A stretch of 64,000 nucleotides of DNA. Origin: Halorientalis marina (GTDB lineage: Archaea; Halobacteriota; Halobacteria; Halobacteriales; Haloarculaceae). Shown piece after piece: positions 51,170 through 60,106 of this stretch. Made by a program: the position numbers and the translations under genes. Numbering within the stretch: the first letter of the stretch is position 1; each line of letters opens with the position of its first letter. Under the pieces are notes generated by a model, which had not been told where the DNA came from, searched no databases, and worked only from the letters and a program-made list of their open reading frames with translations. The stretch spans positions 744,001 through 808,000 of the forward strand of contig NZ_CP095487.1 of assembly GCF_023028345.1 (NCBI RefSeq), read 5' to 3'.

Positions 51170-53103
51170 GTATCCTCCTCGCTGGTGAACGCAGCTGTGA
51201 ACTGTCGGCCCCGATCAGTGACCTGCATATCATACAGGTCGTTGTCTTCGATTAACCCCAACTCATAGCAAATATCGCCCAATCGGTCGAACTTTAGCGT
51301 CGGCGCGTTCGGGACGCCACCGTTGTACACGTTGCCGTCATTGATGCCGTGATCGAAAGTCAGGCGACCGTCCTGCTCAACCTGTAACAGCTGTGGCGAT
51401 TTCCCGTTCCCGTCCTTGATCTTCCCGTACAGCCGCTGGAAATAGTGGTCGAGTACCCAATGGCGAGTTAGGCTGGCCGCAGTGAGTGCGAATGGGGATG
51501 CCGCCCCGGTGTCTTCTGGGTCAATCTCGATTTGTGCCTGCTCCTCATGGGCACTGCTCAACCGCCAACAGGTCGCGGCACTTGGTTCGTCCTGGGCCGT
51601 CTGGAACCAGTTCGTGAATGGGGCCATTGTGTCTGTACTGTAGTACTGTGTGTATCGCGTCGTGAGCCGAGCGAGCTGGATGGCACTGTAGGCTGCAACG
51701 CGCTGGGACTTTTCGAGACTGCGGGGTTCAGACAGTGTGGCATCGAGCAATCGTTGGTAGGCGCGTTCGCTGTGTCCGGAGAATGTGAACGGGTCAGTTT
51801 CGGAATCCGTGTCCTGGAGTCTGGCACAGACTCCTCCCCACGTCGTATCGATGGGGGCTGCCTCTCCGGGCACAGTCGTCTGAAGTGGGGCAGTCGGTGC
51901 CTCACCGAAATACACTGCATCACGGACACCTGTGAGTGTCGTACGATCGTCGGCTGATCGTTCGGTCAGTGAGAGCCCGGCCAGTGCGTCGCCAGCCGCC
52001 TGGTCGAACTTGCCAGTCGTGAACAGCTGTTGGAGTAACTGTTCTGGGGCGATCGGTTCCAGTTGCTTGATCGCCTCGAGGATCGCGATGAACAGCGACT
52101 GGAGCGCATACGAGGCAAACTCTGCATGAACGAGGAGTCGCCACGCTTCGCGAGCGTCCGCGAGTGCTTCAAACGCAGGTGTCGGCGTGTGTCGCCGATT
52201 GACCCAGTCACCGATCGAGAGCAGAAGGACGAGCGAACTCCGAACGAAGGCGTCACGTCCCGTCGTGAAAAACAGGTCGAGGTCTTCACTATACTCTGCG
52301 TCATCGACCTCGCTGGCCCCCGCAATCGTTGCTTCGATGATCGCATCGTGGCCCTCGGCCGAATCTGCTGGCGATTCGAGATACTCACGCAACGTCAGCA
52401 GATCCGGCCCCGGTTCACGGCCAAATGCGAGTTCGTCGAAGTGGTCGGTCGGGGTCACGAGATACCAGTAGGCCTGTGTGAGTAGCTCCTGCTCCTTACT
52501 GGAGAGTTGACAGAGACAGCCACCCGCCATCATCTGGTCGAGCAACTTACGCGGTACCGTTTCTTGTTTGACCGCCTGTTCGACGGCTTCGAATGTAACG
52601 GGTACAGCGACCTCGTATGCATTGGCGAGTGCTTCGCCAAGTGGCGTAAGCGTCCATTCGTTCTCGAACAGCAACAATCGGTAGAGGACGCCGCTGTAGT
52701 AGCTATCGAAGCGAGCGGTGTCACTACCCGCGATCTGCATCGCTTCCGCGCTGATGTCGATGTCGTCTACTGCTGGGTCGGCAAGCTGGTCCTCGAGGTC
52801 GTCGGTCCCACCCATGATGCCGTTCGTCCCCGTCCCCGCTGAGGGGCACTCATGTCCCGTACTCGCGACGAGCAGCACTTTCTCGAAGAGGGCACGTTCG
52901 TCAGCATCGTGTTCGTCCAGGTTGGCTGTAACCCAAGCCCAGTAGGAGAGATAACGCAGCCGCTGGGTTATTGCGATGCTCAGGACCGGTCGGAGAAGGC
53001 GGTCCTGCAGACTCGCCTCTGTTGATTCGACCCCAAGTGGATCAAGCACGCGCATCGTCGGTGCCCGATCGGCCCAACGAGGATCGAGCGACCTGAGTGA
53101 CAT
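51166..53103 (-). CDS. 645-aa partner of PLD nuclease, unknown family
   Basis: A 645-aa acidic, largely helical protein. It begins MSLRSLDPRWADRAPTMRV. A winged-helix-like element lies near residue 150 (FENEWTLTPLGEALANAYEV), and a second occurs at the C-terminus (LKFDRLGDICYELGLIEDND followed by VTDRGRQFTAAF). No Walker motif, nuclease motif or membrane span was found. The ATG at 53103 lies about 28 nt after a CTTAAC TATA-like box, so this is the first gene of the two-gene operon. A DNA-recognition or sensor role is inferred. Confidence 0.68.
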   Translation of the reverse strand: MSLRSLDPRWADRAPTMRVLDPLGVESTEASLQDRLLRPVLSIAITQRLRYLSYWAWVTANLDEHDADERALFEKVLLVASTGHECPSAGTGTNGIMGGTDDLEDQLADPAVDDIDISAEAMQIAGSDTARFDSYYSGVLYRLLLFENEWTLTPLGEALANAYEVAVPVTFEAVEQAVKQETVPRKLLDQMMAGGCLCQLSSKEQELLTQAYWYLVTPTDHFDELAFGREPGPDLLTLREYLESPADSAEGHDAIIEATIAGASEVDDAEYSEDLDLFFTTGRDAFVRSSLVLLLSIGDWVNRRHTPTPAFEALADAREAWRLLVHAEFASYALQSLFIAILEAIKQLEPIAPEQLLQQLFTTGKFDQAAGDALAGLSLTERSADDRTTLTGVRDAVYFGEAPTAPLQTTVPGEAAPIDTTWGGVCARLQDTDSETDPFTFSGHSERAYQRLLDATLSEPRSLEKSQRVAAYSAIQLARLTTRYTQYYSTDTMAPFTNWFQTAQDEPSAATCWRLSSAHEEQAQIEIDPEDTGAASPFALTAASLTRHWVLDHYFQRLYGKIKDGNGKSPQLLQVEQDGRLTFDHGINDGNVYNGGVPNAPTLKFDRLGDICYELGLIEDNDLYDMQVTDRGRQFTAAFTSEEDT

Positions 53104-53154
53104 GGCTTTGTCAACTGCTGGTGAGCTGTTAAGTGATGGCTTTGTTTCGGACAC

Positions 53155-53179
53155 TCGCTGCGCGCGCAGCCACGACCTT
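53155..53179 (+). repeat. Dispersed island repeat, copy 2
   Basis: 25 nt identical to and in the same orientation as 48155-48179, with 4,975 nt between the copies. Together they enclose the whole PLD/645-aa operon. It lies 52 nt from the 645-aa gene start. Confidence 0.75.
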
Positions 53180-53271
53180 GGATACGGTTTGTCTGGCGCC
53201 GGCGATGGGTGCCGGCGCAGCAGGGCGAGCAAGCAATGGCCCCGGTGCGTCGGCGCTTCGAGGTGTTCGAG

Positions 53272-53763
53272 ATGCATATGATGATATACGCACTGGTAGA
53301 GGCATCGACGCACGACGACGCGCTGGCCACCGGAAAGACGGTGTTCGACCGTCTGGTCGGCGCGGATCCACACGCTGGCGCCGTCTTCGATTACTACGTC
53401 TGTTTCGACCAGGAAGACACGTCTGTTGCGGGCAAGGCGCGATGGGGCGAGCTCCCGACAGCAGCTCCTGTCGACTCCGGCGACGGTCAGGACCTGCTCG
53501 AGCGTGGCTGGGAGGCGACGAAGGAAGAGTTCGAGCGCAATCTCGACTGGGTGAAGGAAGCACTGGATGAACTCTCCGATGAGGAGATCATGCGTGACGA
53601 GGATCTCGCTCGGCACTCCTTCCACCAGGTCGGCGCGTACGACGGCCCGACGATCTTCCTGTACACCGAGCAGGCGACCGGCATTCGCCACCGTGGGCAG
53701 CTGGACCGACTCCTCGAAGAGAGTGAAGAACTCTGGATCGTGCCCGCTGACGTCCATTTCTGA
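53272..53763 (+). CDS. Conserved haloarchaeal protein, unknown function
   Basis: A 163-aa acidic protein starting MHMMIYALVEASTHDDALAT. It has VFDYYVCFDQEDTSVAGKAR in the middle and ends with ESEELWIVPADVHF. The ATG at 53272 is preferred; an ATG at 53236 adds a short unconserved stretch. I recall similar proteins in haloarchaeal plasmids and integrated elements, without known function. A zinc-finger gene follows after 3 nt. Confidence 0.65.
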   Translation: MHMMIYALVEASTHDDALATGKTVFDRLVGADPHAGAVFDYYVCFDQEDTSVAGKARWGELPTAAPVDSGDGQDLLERGWEATKEEFERNLDWVKEALDELSDEEIMRDEDLARHSFHQVGAYDGPTIFLYTEQATGIRHRGQLDRLLEESEELWIVPADVHF

Positions 53764-53766
53764 ACA

Positions 53767-54183
53767 ATGTCCCGAATTCCCAATTGGCGACGCGAGAGCC
53801 GCTCGCCGACACTCATATATCGGAACACCGAGAGCGGTGCCCGAGCTGTCTTGCATCGAGCCCCGGACTCCTACCGGTACAAATGGCGTGGGGAAATCCT
53901 CGCCGACGGCTATCCGGTCTGGTCACGGGGGTATGAGACGATGGACGCGAAGTCATTCCGTGACGAGCTCCGGGAGCGGCCAGTTCCGGAACTCAGCTGT
54001 CCGGAGTGTCCGAACGACGATGTTCGCGTCGGCGAGAAGGCAGCAGATGGGGCCAAGATCCAGCGGTGGTACGACTGTCCCGACTGTGGGTACGAAGTCC
54101 CCTCACGTATCGTCTACGGTGCCGAACGGAGAGTGGGTGGCCTCGCACTGGGGGCTATTTTTTGTCCGGGCAGAAGGAGGTGA
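53767..54183 (+). CDS. Zinc-finger protein, haloarchaeal accessory type
   Basis: A 138-aa protein. It has a basic N-terminus (SRIPNWRRESRSPTLIYRN) and a four-cysteine zinc ribbon (LSCPECPNDD and YDCPDCGYE, about residues 76-107). The last 25 residues read unevenly (RRVGGLALGAIFCPGRRR) and may reflect a frameshift near 54120. It belongs with the genes on either side in a small operon common in haloarchaeal mobile DNA. Confidence 0.6.
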   Translation: MSRIPNWRRESRSPTLIYRNTESGARAVLHRAPDSYRYKWRGEILADGYPVWSRGYETMDAKSFRDELRERPVPELSCPECPNDDVRVGEKAADGAKIQRWYDCPDCGYEVPSRIVYGAERRVGGLALGAIFCPGRRR

Positions 54184-54209
54184 CCCGGTACGACCGGGTT
54201 GGGAAAACA

Positions 54210-54605
54210 ATGAGTCTCGAAGTACTCGACCGACACAGCGAGGCACTGTTCGAGTTCCTCTGGTGTCCCGTTTGCGGGCAGGAGGTGTTCACCCACATCC
54301 CCTTCGAGGGGGTGTTCTGCAAGAACTGCAACACGCAGGTCGAACTTCAGGAGTCCCGAGAGACACGCGGCTACGAAGAGGCCGTACTCGCCTGTTTCGA
54401 TACCGACACCACCTGGAACCTCCACGTTGACGAGAAGCTTCGTCGCGACCTACCTGATGGGTCAGCACGCGTGAAGGTCTTCGGTGCCCCGGACGACTAC
54501 GAGGTCGACTGGTGGAGTCCGGAGCCAGGTGAGGACTGGGAGCCTGTCGAGCGTGGTGAATTCGACGATGTGGAGGAACCAGACGAGGTGTCACATTTAG
54601 CGTAG
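54210..54605 (+). CDS. Zinc-ribbon protein paired with upstream zinc-finger gene
   Basis: A 131-aa acidic protein. Four cysteines in WCPVCGQEVF and FCKNCNTQVEL (residues 18-45) form a zinc ribbon. A conserved-looking domain follows (EAVLACFDTDTTWNLHVDEK, then YEVDWWSPEPGEDWEPVE). The ATG at 54210 is chosen as the frame upstream has no zinc-ribbon relation. Function is unknown. Confidence 0.65.
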   Translation: MSLEVLDRHSEALFEFLWCPVCGQEVFTHIPFEGVFCKNCNTQVELQESRETRGYEEAVLACFDTDTTWNLHVDEKLRRDLPDGSARVKVFGAPDDYEVDWWSPEPGEDWEPVERGEFDDVEEPDEVSHLA

Positions 54606-54700
54606 TCGTCTGGTGAATCCTTCATGGGACCACTGGGACTCGAGTATTGCTCTGAATTGTCGCAATCAACTTTATCATCGTATGTTGTCTCCTCCCAGCA
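54606..54700 (+). promoter_or_regulatory. Promoter of tandem GIY-YIG gene
   Basis: CTTTATCATC (about 54669-54678) is a TATA-like box about 28 nt before the ATG at 54701, indicating an independent leaderless transcript. Confidence 0.45.
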
Positions 54701-56095
54701 ATGCCGAATAGACAATCGAAAGAGGAGATCTGGGAGGAGTGGGTGCGGAGGACAGTTCTCTCAGATATCCAGTCGGCTGCAACCCCGGATCCGGTGCCAA
54801 TGGTCGACGACAGCGGCTCGGATTTATCGATGGCCGACGAGTACGATACGTATCGCCTGGGTCGGGGGAGTGGTGACTATCTGTACATGTTGTACCTCCT
54901 TGCGGAACCCGCAGACGGACCCCGAGATGTGATCCCGGTGTACATCGGCGAAACGAGCAACGTCGCGAGCCGACTGATGAACCACTTCAGAAAGCTCCGG
55001 GACGCCCTCCCCATTTCGGAGTGGGAAGACGATGGGTCATGGGGCAGTTACGGGAAGTACGATCACATCGCGACCGTCTACGAACACTCGGCTGCACAGC
55101 TATACGCGTGGGTGGTCGACGTCGACGATCTGGAGGCAGGTCCGTACGGGTACCCGACGTATCGACACGAACTCGAGGGGAAGATGGTCGGCCTCGTTCA
55201 CTCGCTCCCTCGGTTCGATCGCGTCTTCGCCAATCGCGACTTTGTTCCAAACCGCGTCCCTCACGAGATGGGCCAAGTGGGCCCCGAATGGGTCGACGAC
55301 GAAAACGAATCCTCGAACGACGAACCAGCACGTCTCACTGACCTACCCGTTGAGAAGGTAACCGCGGAGAGTAAGACCGAACTGTGGTACGAGTGGGTCG
55401 AGAAAACCATCTGTCGAGACATCAACGACTCCGAAGAGACAGATCCGATACCACTCTTCGAGACTGACGAAAACCTCGTTGTCGAGACAAAGACACTCGG
55501 CTCCTCGACGGTGCTCACGCGAAGCGATGCCATTGACGAACGGATCCGGCGAGAGGGCAAACGATGTGTGCACAGTGACGGTGTGAGAGAAGGAGAGAGC
55601 GGATTACTCTATGTCATGTTTCAACTCAACTCCGAAAACCCCTCCCCTACGGATGTTGTCCCACGGTACATCGGCAAAGCTGAGGCGTACGGGAAAAAGA
55701 ACGAACTGAGTGCGAACTTCGAGGAGATAGCGAAAGACCGGAGCGGCACACGGAGTTTCGCTCGGTGGGGCGACGGGAGTTACTGGCACGTAGGGGAACT
55801 CTCGGAGACAGTATTCGGGGAGGCATCGAAGAAACTCAGTTGGGCGAGCGAACTTTTCGAACAGGGAACACGGCAGCTCAAACAACAGACGTACCTGTGG
55901 ATCCGTGCGTGGGACCCGGAAATGTATCCGGGGCCGTACGGCTATCCAGCGTATCTCGCAGAAGTTGAGCCGCTACTGGTTGGACTCGCATACGAGGCAT
56001 GGCCCGATTACCTACTCAATCACAACGAAGTCCCAAGTGACGCACCGGCGAACAGCCGCGAGTTCGAATTTCGACCTGTTGAGGACGGTCACTGA
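54701..56095 (+). CDS. Tandem GIY-YIG-like nuclease protein
   Basis: A 464-aa protein with two homologous halves. Half 1 (about 1-190): WEEWVRRTVLSDI, then YLYMLYLL and PVYIGETSNVASRL (79-92) with a downstream Arg91, Tyr-rich segment, and ELEGK (157-161). Half 2 (about 225-450): WYEWVEKTICRDI, then GLLYVMFQL and PRYIGKAEAYG, and EVEP. Each half ends with a GPYGYP signature. The GIY-YIG core order is visible, but half 2 has Lys for the Glu/Thr after YIG. The catalytic status of each half is unknown. No other domain is present. Confidence 0.62.
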   Translation: MPNRQSKEEIWEEWVRRTVLSDIQSAATPDPVPMVDDSGSDLSMADEYDTYRLGRGSGDYLYMLYLLAEPADGPRDVIPVYIGETSNVASRLMNHFRKLRDALPISEWEDDGSWGSYGKYDHIATVYEHSAAQLYAWVVDVDDLEAGPYGYPTYRHELEGKMVGLVHSLPRFDRVFANRDFVPNRVPHEMGQVGPEWVDDENESSNDEPARLTDLPVEKVTAESKTELWYEWVEKTICRDINDSEETDPIPLFETDENLVVETKTLGSSTVLTRSDAIDERIRREGKRCVHSDGVREGESGLLYVMFQLNSENPSPTDVVPRYIGKAEAYGKKNELSANFEEIAKDRSGTRSFARWGDGSYWHVGELSETVFGEASKKLSWASELFEQGTRQLKQQTYLWIRAWDPEMYPGPYGYPAYLAEVEPLLVGLAYEAWPDYLLNHNEVPSDAPANSREFEFRPVEDGH

Positions 56096-56688
56096 CGGCC
56101 TTCCCCGAATCTTTCGGCAAATCAGTGATCCGCTGATACCCTTTTCAGCGCATACCCCTTCCGATTCATCCAACATTCCTGCTCCCACGTTCAGGGAGGG
56201 AAAGGACGCAGACTTTGACAAAATGGACCGGCTAAATAATTCGGTGACGCTGTGTATTCCTCATCACCAGTACTGGGAGCAGTTGTCTCCACTCAACCCA
56301 AATATCCAGGAGTGAGCTATGCGGCTATTTCTTTTTAATTTGTGGACCAGACCTCCCACGACCCACCTCCCCGCCCTCCGCTCCGTGCTCGCTCACGAGG
56401 CGTTCCTGTCGTCACGCCTCGCTACGCTGTGCGCGCAGCCACGACCACTGGGTGGCGACTCAGAGGAAGACAGAGAGCGACTGTTTTCACTACTCCACCA
56501 CCATCTGATTAAGATTCGCAGTGATGTCCTTAGATTCAGTTGCGTCCGCACTCAAGAACGCCGCGAAATCTTGAGACACTACTCGGGTGTCTACTGATAC
56601 AACGGCGTAGTATTATTGCTACCGTCCTTATCGGGTAAAAAACCGAGGGCACGTTTTTGTTCTCGGAGTCTGAAAAGTCATTCAATAA
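56096..56688. other. Gene-free 0.6 kb with repeat copy
   Basis: No convincing gene. The interval holds the third copy of the dispersed island repeat at 56366-56446 and an AT-rich segment at 56600-56688 that presumably carries the McrB promoter. Confidence 0.45.
56366..56446 (+). repeat. Dispersed island repeat, copy 3
   Basis: 56366-56394 equals 48119-48147 (29 nt). 56431-56446 (GCGCGCAGCCACGACC) equals part of the 25-nt repeat at 48155-48179 and 53155-53179. The spacing between the two parts is longer than in copy 1. It separates the GIY-YIG gene from the McrBC pair. Confidence 0.65.
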
Positions 56689-57936
56689 ATGAGCGCTTCA
56701 TCTGATGATAGCTATTCACTTGAGAAAGCGAAGGAGAATTTGGACGTTCTTCGGGCTGTAGAGGACAAAGTTGTTGAAGCAATCGAGCAGGCAGCAAGCA
56801 CAGACGTTTTAGAATATCTCATCCGCGAGCAGCAACTCGATCTTCATCATGAGGGCGATCAGGGTGTCGGTCGAATTCGCCGAGCAGTTCTCGAATCCTC
56901 GAAGGCCTCACAGAATCTGAAACGCACCGTCATCACCCGTGGTGATGATACACCAGCGACTATTCTGGTCCCGGACGCGGTGGAACGGAACGCAAAAACC
57001 GCTCTAAAAACCGGGAAGCCGGTCGTTCTCTATGGACCGACTGGTACAGGGAAGACTACATTCGCTAAACAACTCGCACTCAATCACTGCGTCGGCTACT
57101 CGCTTCACACTGCAACACCGTCATGGACAGCAAAGGACATCATCGGGGGCATCGGACCAAATCTCACTGGCTCTTCGGGCTATCAGTCGCTAAACTACGA
57201 GACAGAACTTGGGGCAGTCTCGGAAGGAGTTAAGCGGGCCCGTGACTTCAACATCCCCTACGCAGTCATTCTTGACGAAATCACCCGGGCCGATATTTCC
57301 CAGATCTTCGGGCCGCTGTACACGGCCATCGAGAATCGCAACCAGACCCTCATCGAGACTGATGACGGCGAGACTATCGAGCTGGACGAGGACGTGAGCA
57401 TCATCTGCACGATGAACATGTCCGACCGAACGGTCAACGAGCTGGATAATGCAATCACCCGGCGATTCGCGATGGTCGAACTCGACGAATACGATGACGA
57501 CGACCGTCGGGCGTTGTTCGAAGGTTGGCTTGAGGACAACCTCGGAGAGACCCCCCTCCTTAGCAACGACGATCTGCTCGACCTTTTCGAGGCCGACTAC
57601 GACGGTATCAACAACGGCTCTGAACAGGCTTCACGTGGCCCGATTATGCGATTTGGGCCGATGCATTACCGCGACGTGACGATCTTCCTGCGTGAGGCAC
57701 TCCAAGACGACGACCTGTATATGGACGCCCCGGAGGAGGCTGTCGGGCAGGCGTTCCGCACGTTCATTGTCCCGCGCCTACTGAATTCGGCGGCGTTCCC
57801 GCAGATCGAGCAGATCGAGGAGCACTATCGGGCACTCGACAACGATTTCGAGATGTTCGACCTCGCGCCGGCTGCCGACCTCGCCAGCCGAGAACTTGAG
57901 GCCGAGCGTCGCCGGATGGGTTCCTACGAGCAATGA
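56689..57936 (+). CDS. mcrB: McrB-like AAA+ GTPase/ATPase
   Basis: A 415-aa AAA+ protein of the McrB/MoxR group. Walker A GPTGTGKTT occupies 116-124, Walker B is AVILDEITRADISQIFGPLY, and the sensor region is ICTMNMSDRTVNELDNAITRRF. The TRAD/MNxxD elements resemble McrB. The N-terminal 100 residues are helical and do not look like the DUF3578 or other methyl-DNA-reading domains. It overlaps mcrC by 4 bases. Likely the motor of a type IV-like restriction complex. Confidence 0.8.
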   Translation: MSASSDDSYSLEKAKENLDVLRAVEDKVVEAIEQAASTDVLEYLIREQQLDLHHEGDQGVGRIRRAVLESSKASQNLKRTVITRGDDTPATILVPDAVERNAKTALKTGKPVVLYGPTGTGKTTFAKQLALNHCVGYSLHTATPSWTAKDIIGGIGPNLTGSSGYQSLNYETELGAVSEGVKRARDFNIPYAVILDEITRADISQIFGPLYTAIENRNQTLIETDDGETIELDEDVSIICTMNMSDRTVNELDNAITRRFAMVELDEYDDDDRRALFEGWLEDNLGETPLLSNDDLLDLFEADYDGINNGSEQASRGPIMRFGPMHYRDVTIFLREALQDDDLYMDAPEEAVGQAFRTFIVPRLLNSAAFPQIEQIEEHYRALDNDFEMFDLAPAADLASRELEAERRRMGSYEQ

Positions 57937-59708
57937 GCGTTTCCGATCCGGACGCATCGTACACCTACCAGCCCGGGACGTTCAGCGTGCCCGAGCGAGG
58001 TGAAATTCGCATCGAGGGGTGTCCCCCTTCGATCGACGACCAGCTCCGTCGCGCCTCCTTCGAGCAGGAGAGCGACAACGTCTTCGTGAAGACGCAGGAG
58101 TCGCTCGACGACCGCGACAAGGAGTACCGGGTCGTCAAAGTCCGAGTCAATGGCCCGGTACTGCACGTGACGGCGCGGGACAACGTGGGCATCGTCAGCC
58201 TCACACCTCGGTCGAAGCTCCGCATCGAACCGAAGATCGACTGGGACTACATCTTCGATATGCTGCTGGCGGTGCATGGTCGCAAGCGGTCGGTCGAATA
58301 CCACGGCATCCCACTGGACGAATTCCGCACCGAAGACATCGATCTGGAGGACGTGTTCCTGATTCTGGCGATCAACTACCTCAACGGGCTGGAGACCATC
58401 CACCGCAACGGGTTCGTACGGCGACTGGAGACGCGACGTGCTGACCTCGAACAGCCACGGGGTGTCATCGATATCGAGCAGTCGCTGGTCAATCAAGCCG
58501 AGGGTCGCGCCCAGCAGCACTGTCTGCTAAAGGAGGTCAACTACGATAACGCGGCCAACTCGCTGCTCCATTACGCGGGCACGCATCTTCTTCGGCTCTT
58601 CCGGCAGTACGAGGACGAGTACGACCATCAGGCGTACTACCACATCTTTTCGCAAGTGCATCAGGAGGTGCGTCACTTGGAGGGGCTGGACGTGACGAGC
58701 GGGCGTCGACGGATCCCCGAGTACCGACGCTTCTCCATACACGACCTCCCCAAGCAGCGCCACTACTATCAGCAGGCCATCGAGGTTGCGAAGGCGGTGG
58801 TGGCTTCCTCCCTTGGAACGCCGGCGATGGAGGGCGACCGAGAATTGGTCGTGGATTACGTGTTGAATATGGAGTCCCTGTTCGAGCAGTACTCGCAGGT
58901 CGCCATCGAGGATGAGCTGGACACAATCAAGGACTACGACCAGCTTGACCAGACCGCAAACGTCTCGGCCGTCCGGTCGCCGACACTCCAACCCTTCGAG
59001 AAGGAAAGGCAAGTGTTCCACCAACCGGATCACGCGGTTGAGGAGGGCGACGAGACGCTGGCCGTCCTCGACTCGAAGTACTACGCTGAGGGCAAGGATC
59101 CGGTGAAGAGTGGCGGCTCGCGGTCGCGGCTGTTCAGTTACGCGTACCTGCTGAATACGCCGCGGATGGGATTTTTGACACCGCTCGGTGAGCCGCGGAC
59201 ACGGACGGTCGCCCAGACAGGGGCGGAGCTACAGGTGATCTCCCCCGACAGCGACCACTTTTCGCTCGATGGATACCACGCCTGCGTCCGGAATTACCTG
59301 CACGAGGCACTTGCCGACGTGTATCCCGCCCTCGACGTCTACCGTGCCGTTGAGGAGCACGCTCTCTGTCTTGATCAGCACGACGCGTCCGCACTGGATC
59401 GCCTGACCGACCCGGATGGGCCGTTCGACTTCAGCAACGTCCACGAGTTTTCGCTTCGCGTGATCAACGCGGCCGCGGACACACTATCGACACAGTACCG
59501 GTCGCGCTCCGATCTCGAACAAGATGGCAAGTGGACGCGGCGGCAAATCGAGACGCAGTGCCGAGAACGGTCGGCGGAGTTCACGACTTGCGTCCCGGTC
59601 TTTCGTCGAGAGAACCGCGAGGAGCGAATCGACCTGTACTTCGTGACGCGTAGTGAGGACGGGAAGCCTACAGACGTTTCCGCCGAAGACGATTTCCGGT
59701 TGCTCTGA
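57933..59708 (+). CDS. mcrC: McrC-like restriction nuclease subunit
   Basis: A 591-aa protein. The N-terminal part has the McrC-like beta domain (VKVRVNGPVLHVTARDNVGI, then KLRIEPKI). The PD-(D/E)xK site reads FHQPDHAV (Asp near 365) and AVLDSKYY (Asp and Lys near 379-381). The C-terminal 150 residues are an extra helical region not usual for E. coli-type McrC, which is about 350 aa. It forms a two-gene unit with the upstream AAA+ gene. Confidence 0.8.
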   Translation: MSVSDPDASYTYQPGTFSVPERGEIRIEGCPPSIDDQLRRASFEQESDNVFVKTQESLDDRDKEYRVVKVRVNGPVLHVTARDNVGIVSLTPRSKLRIEPKIDWDYIFDMLLAVHGRKRSVEYHGIPLDEFRTEDIDLEDVFLILAINYLNGLETIHRNGFVRRLETRRADLEQPRGVIDIEQSLVNQAEGRAQQHCLLKEVNYDNAANSLLHYAGTHLLRLFRQYEDEYDHQAYYHIFSQVHQEVRHLEGLDVTSGRRRIPEYRRFSIHDLPKQRHYYQQAIEVAKAVVASSLGTPAMEGDRELVVDYVLNMESLFEQYSQVAIEDELDTIKDYDQLDQTANVSAVRSPTLQPFEKERQVFHQPDHAVEEGDETLAVLDSKYYAEGKDPVKSGGSRSRLFSYAYLLNTPRMGFLTPLGEPRTRTVAQTGAELQVISPDSDHFSLDGYHACVRNYLHEALADVYPALDVYRAVEEHALCLDQHDASALDRLTDPDGPFDFSNVHEFSLRVINAAADTLSTQYRSRSDLEQDGKWTRRQIETQCRERSAEFTTCVPVFRRENREERIDLYFVTRSEDGKPTDVSAEDDFRLL

Positions 59709-59717
59709 GCAGACTCC

Positions 59718-60104
59718 TCAGAATGGTGCCGTGAGCCAGCCACCACTCCGACGCTCGATCTGCGGCCCGAACACGTGACTCAGCCGGTGGAGATCACCGC
59801 CAGTCTGCAATTCAAAGTCGCGCTGACGCCGCTGAAACGACCCCTTGACAGCGAATTGAATGGTCGGCAGCGGACTGCGGTTCTCAAGTGTATTCGCGTT
59901 GCGATCCATCAGCGTCGACAGCTCGCTCACCGCATCGTCGTCGCCAAATAGGTCGTCAAGGCCGACGACGCACACCTCGTCGGGCACATCGTTCTCGCGG
60001 AGCATCTCTTCGAACTCCTCGACCGGCACTCGGTGATCGAAGAGATCGTACTCGTCCTCGACGACGATGTTATATTCGCCGGGAAGTTTGCCGTGCTCGA
60101 CCAT
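59718..60104 (-). CDS. Small partner of DUF499 ATPase
   Basis: A 128-aa acidic protein (PGEYNIVVEDEYDLFDHRVP, then PTIQFAVKGSFQRRQRDFEL) with no recognised domain. It begins 2 nt after the DUF499 gene stop, so it is very probably in the same operon. Its stop is 9 nt from the convergent mcrC stop. A dedicated accessory or regulator of the DUF499/DUF1156 system is inferred. Confidence 0.6.
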   Translation of the reverse strand: MVEHGKLPGEYNIVVEDEYDLFDHRVPVEEFEEMLRENDVPDEVCVVGLDDLFGDDDAVSELSTLMDRNANTLENRSPLPTIQFAVKGSFQRRQRDFELQTGGDLHRLSHVFGPQIERRSGGWLTAPF

Positions 60105-60106
60105 CG

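Noticed and set aside
48602..53103. Assignment of the PLD/645-aa pair to DISARM
   Set aside because: DISARM needs a helicase and a DUF1998 protein, and neither is adjacent. The PLD protein is also longer and has an extra helical C-terminus.
56319..56597. A 92-aa ORF containing repeat copy 3
   Set aside because: Much of it is translated repeat sequence that is non-coding at the other copies, with no conserved features.
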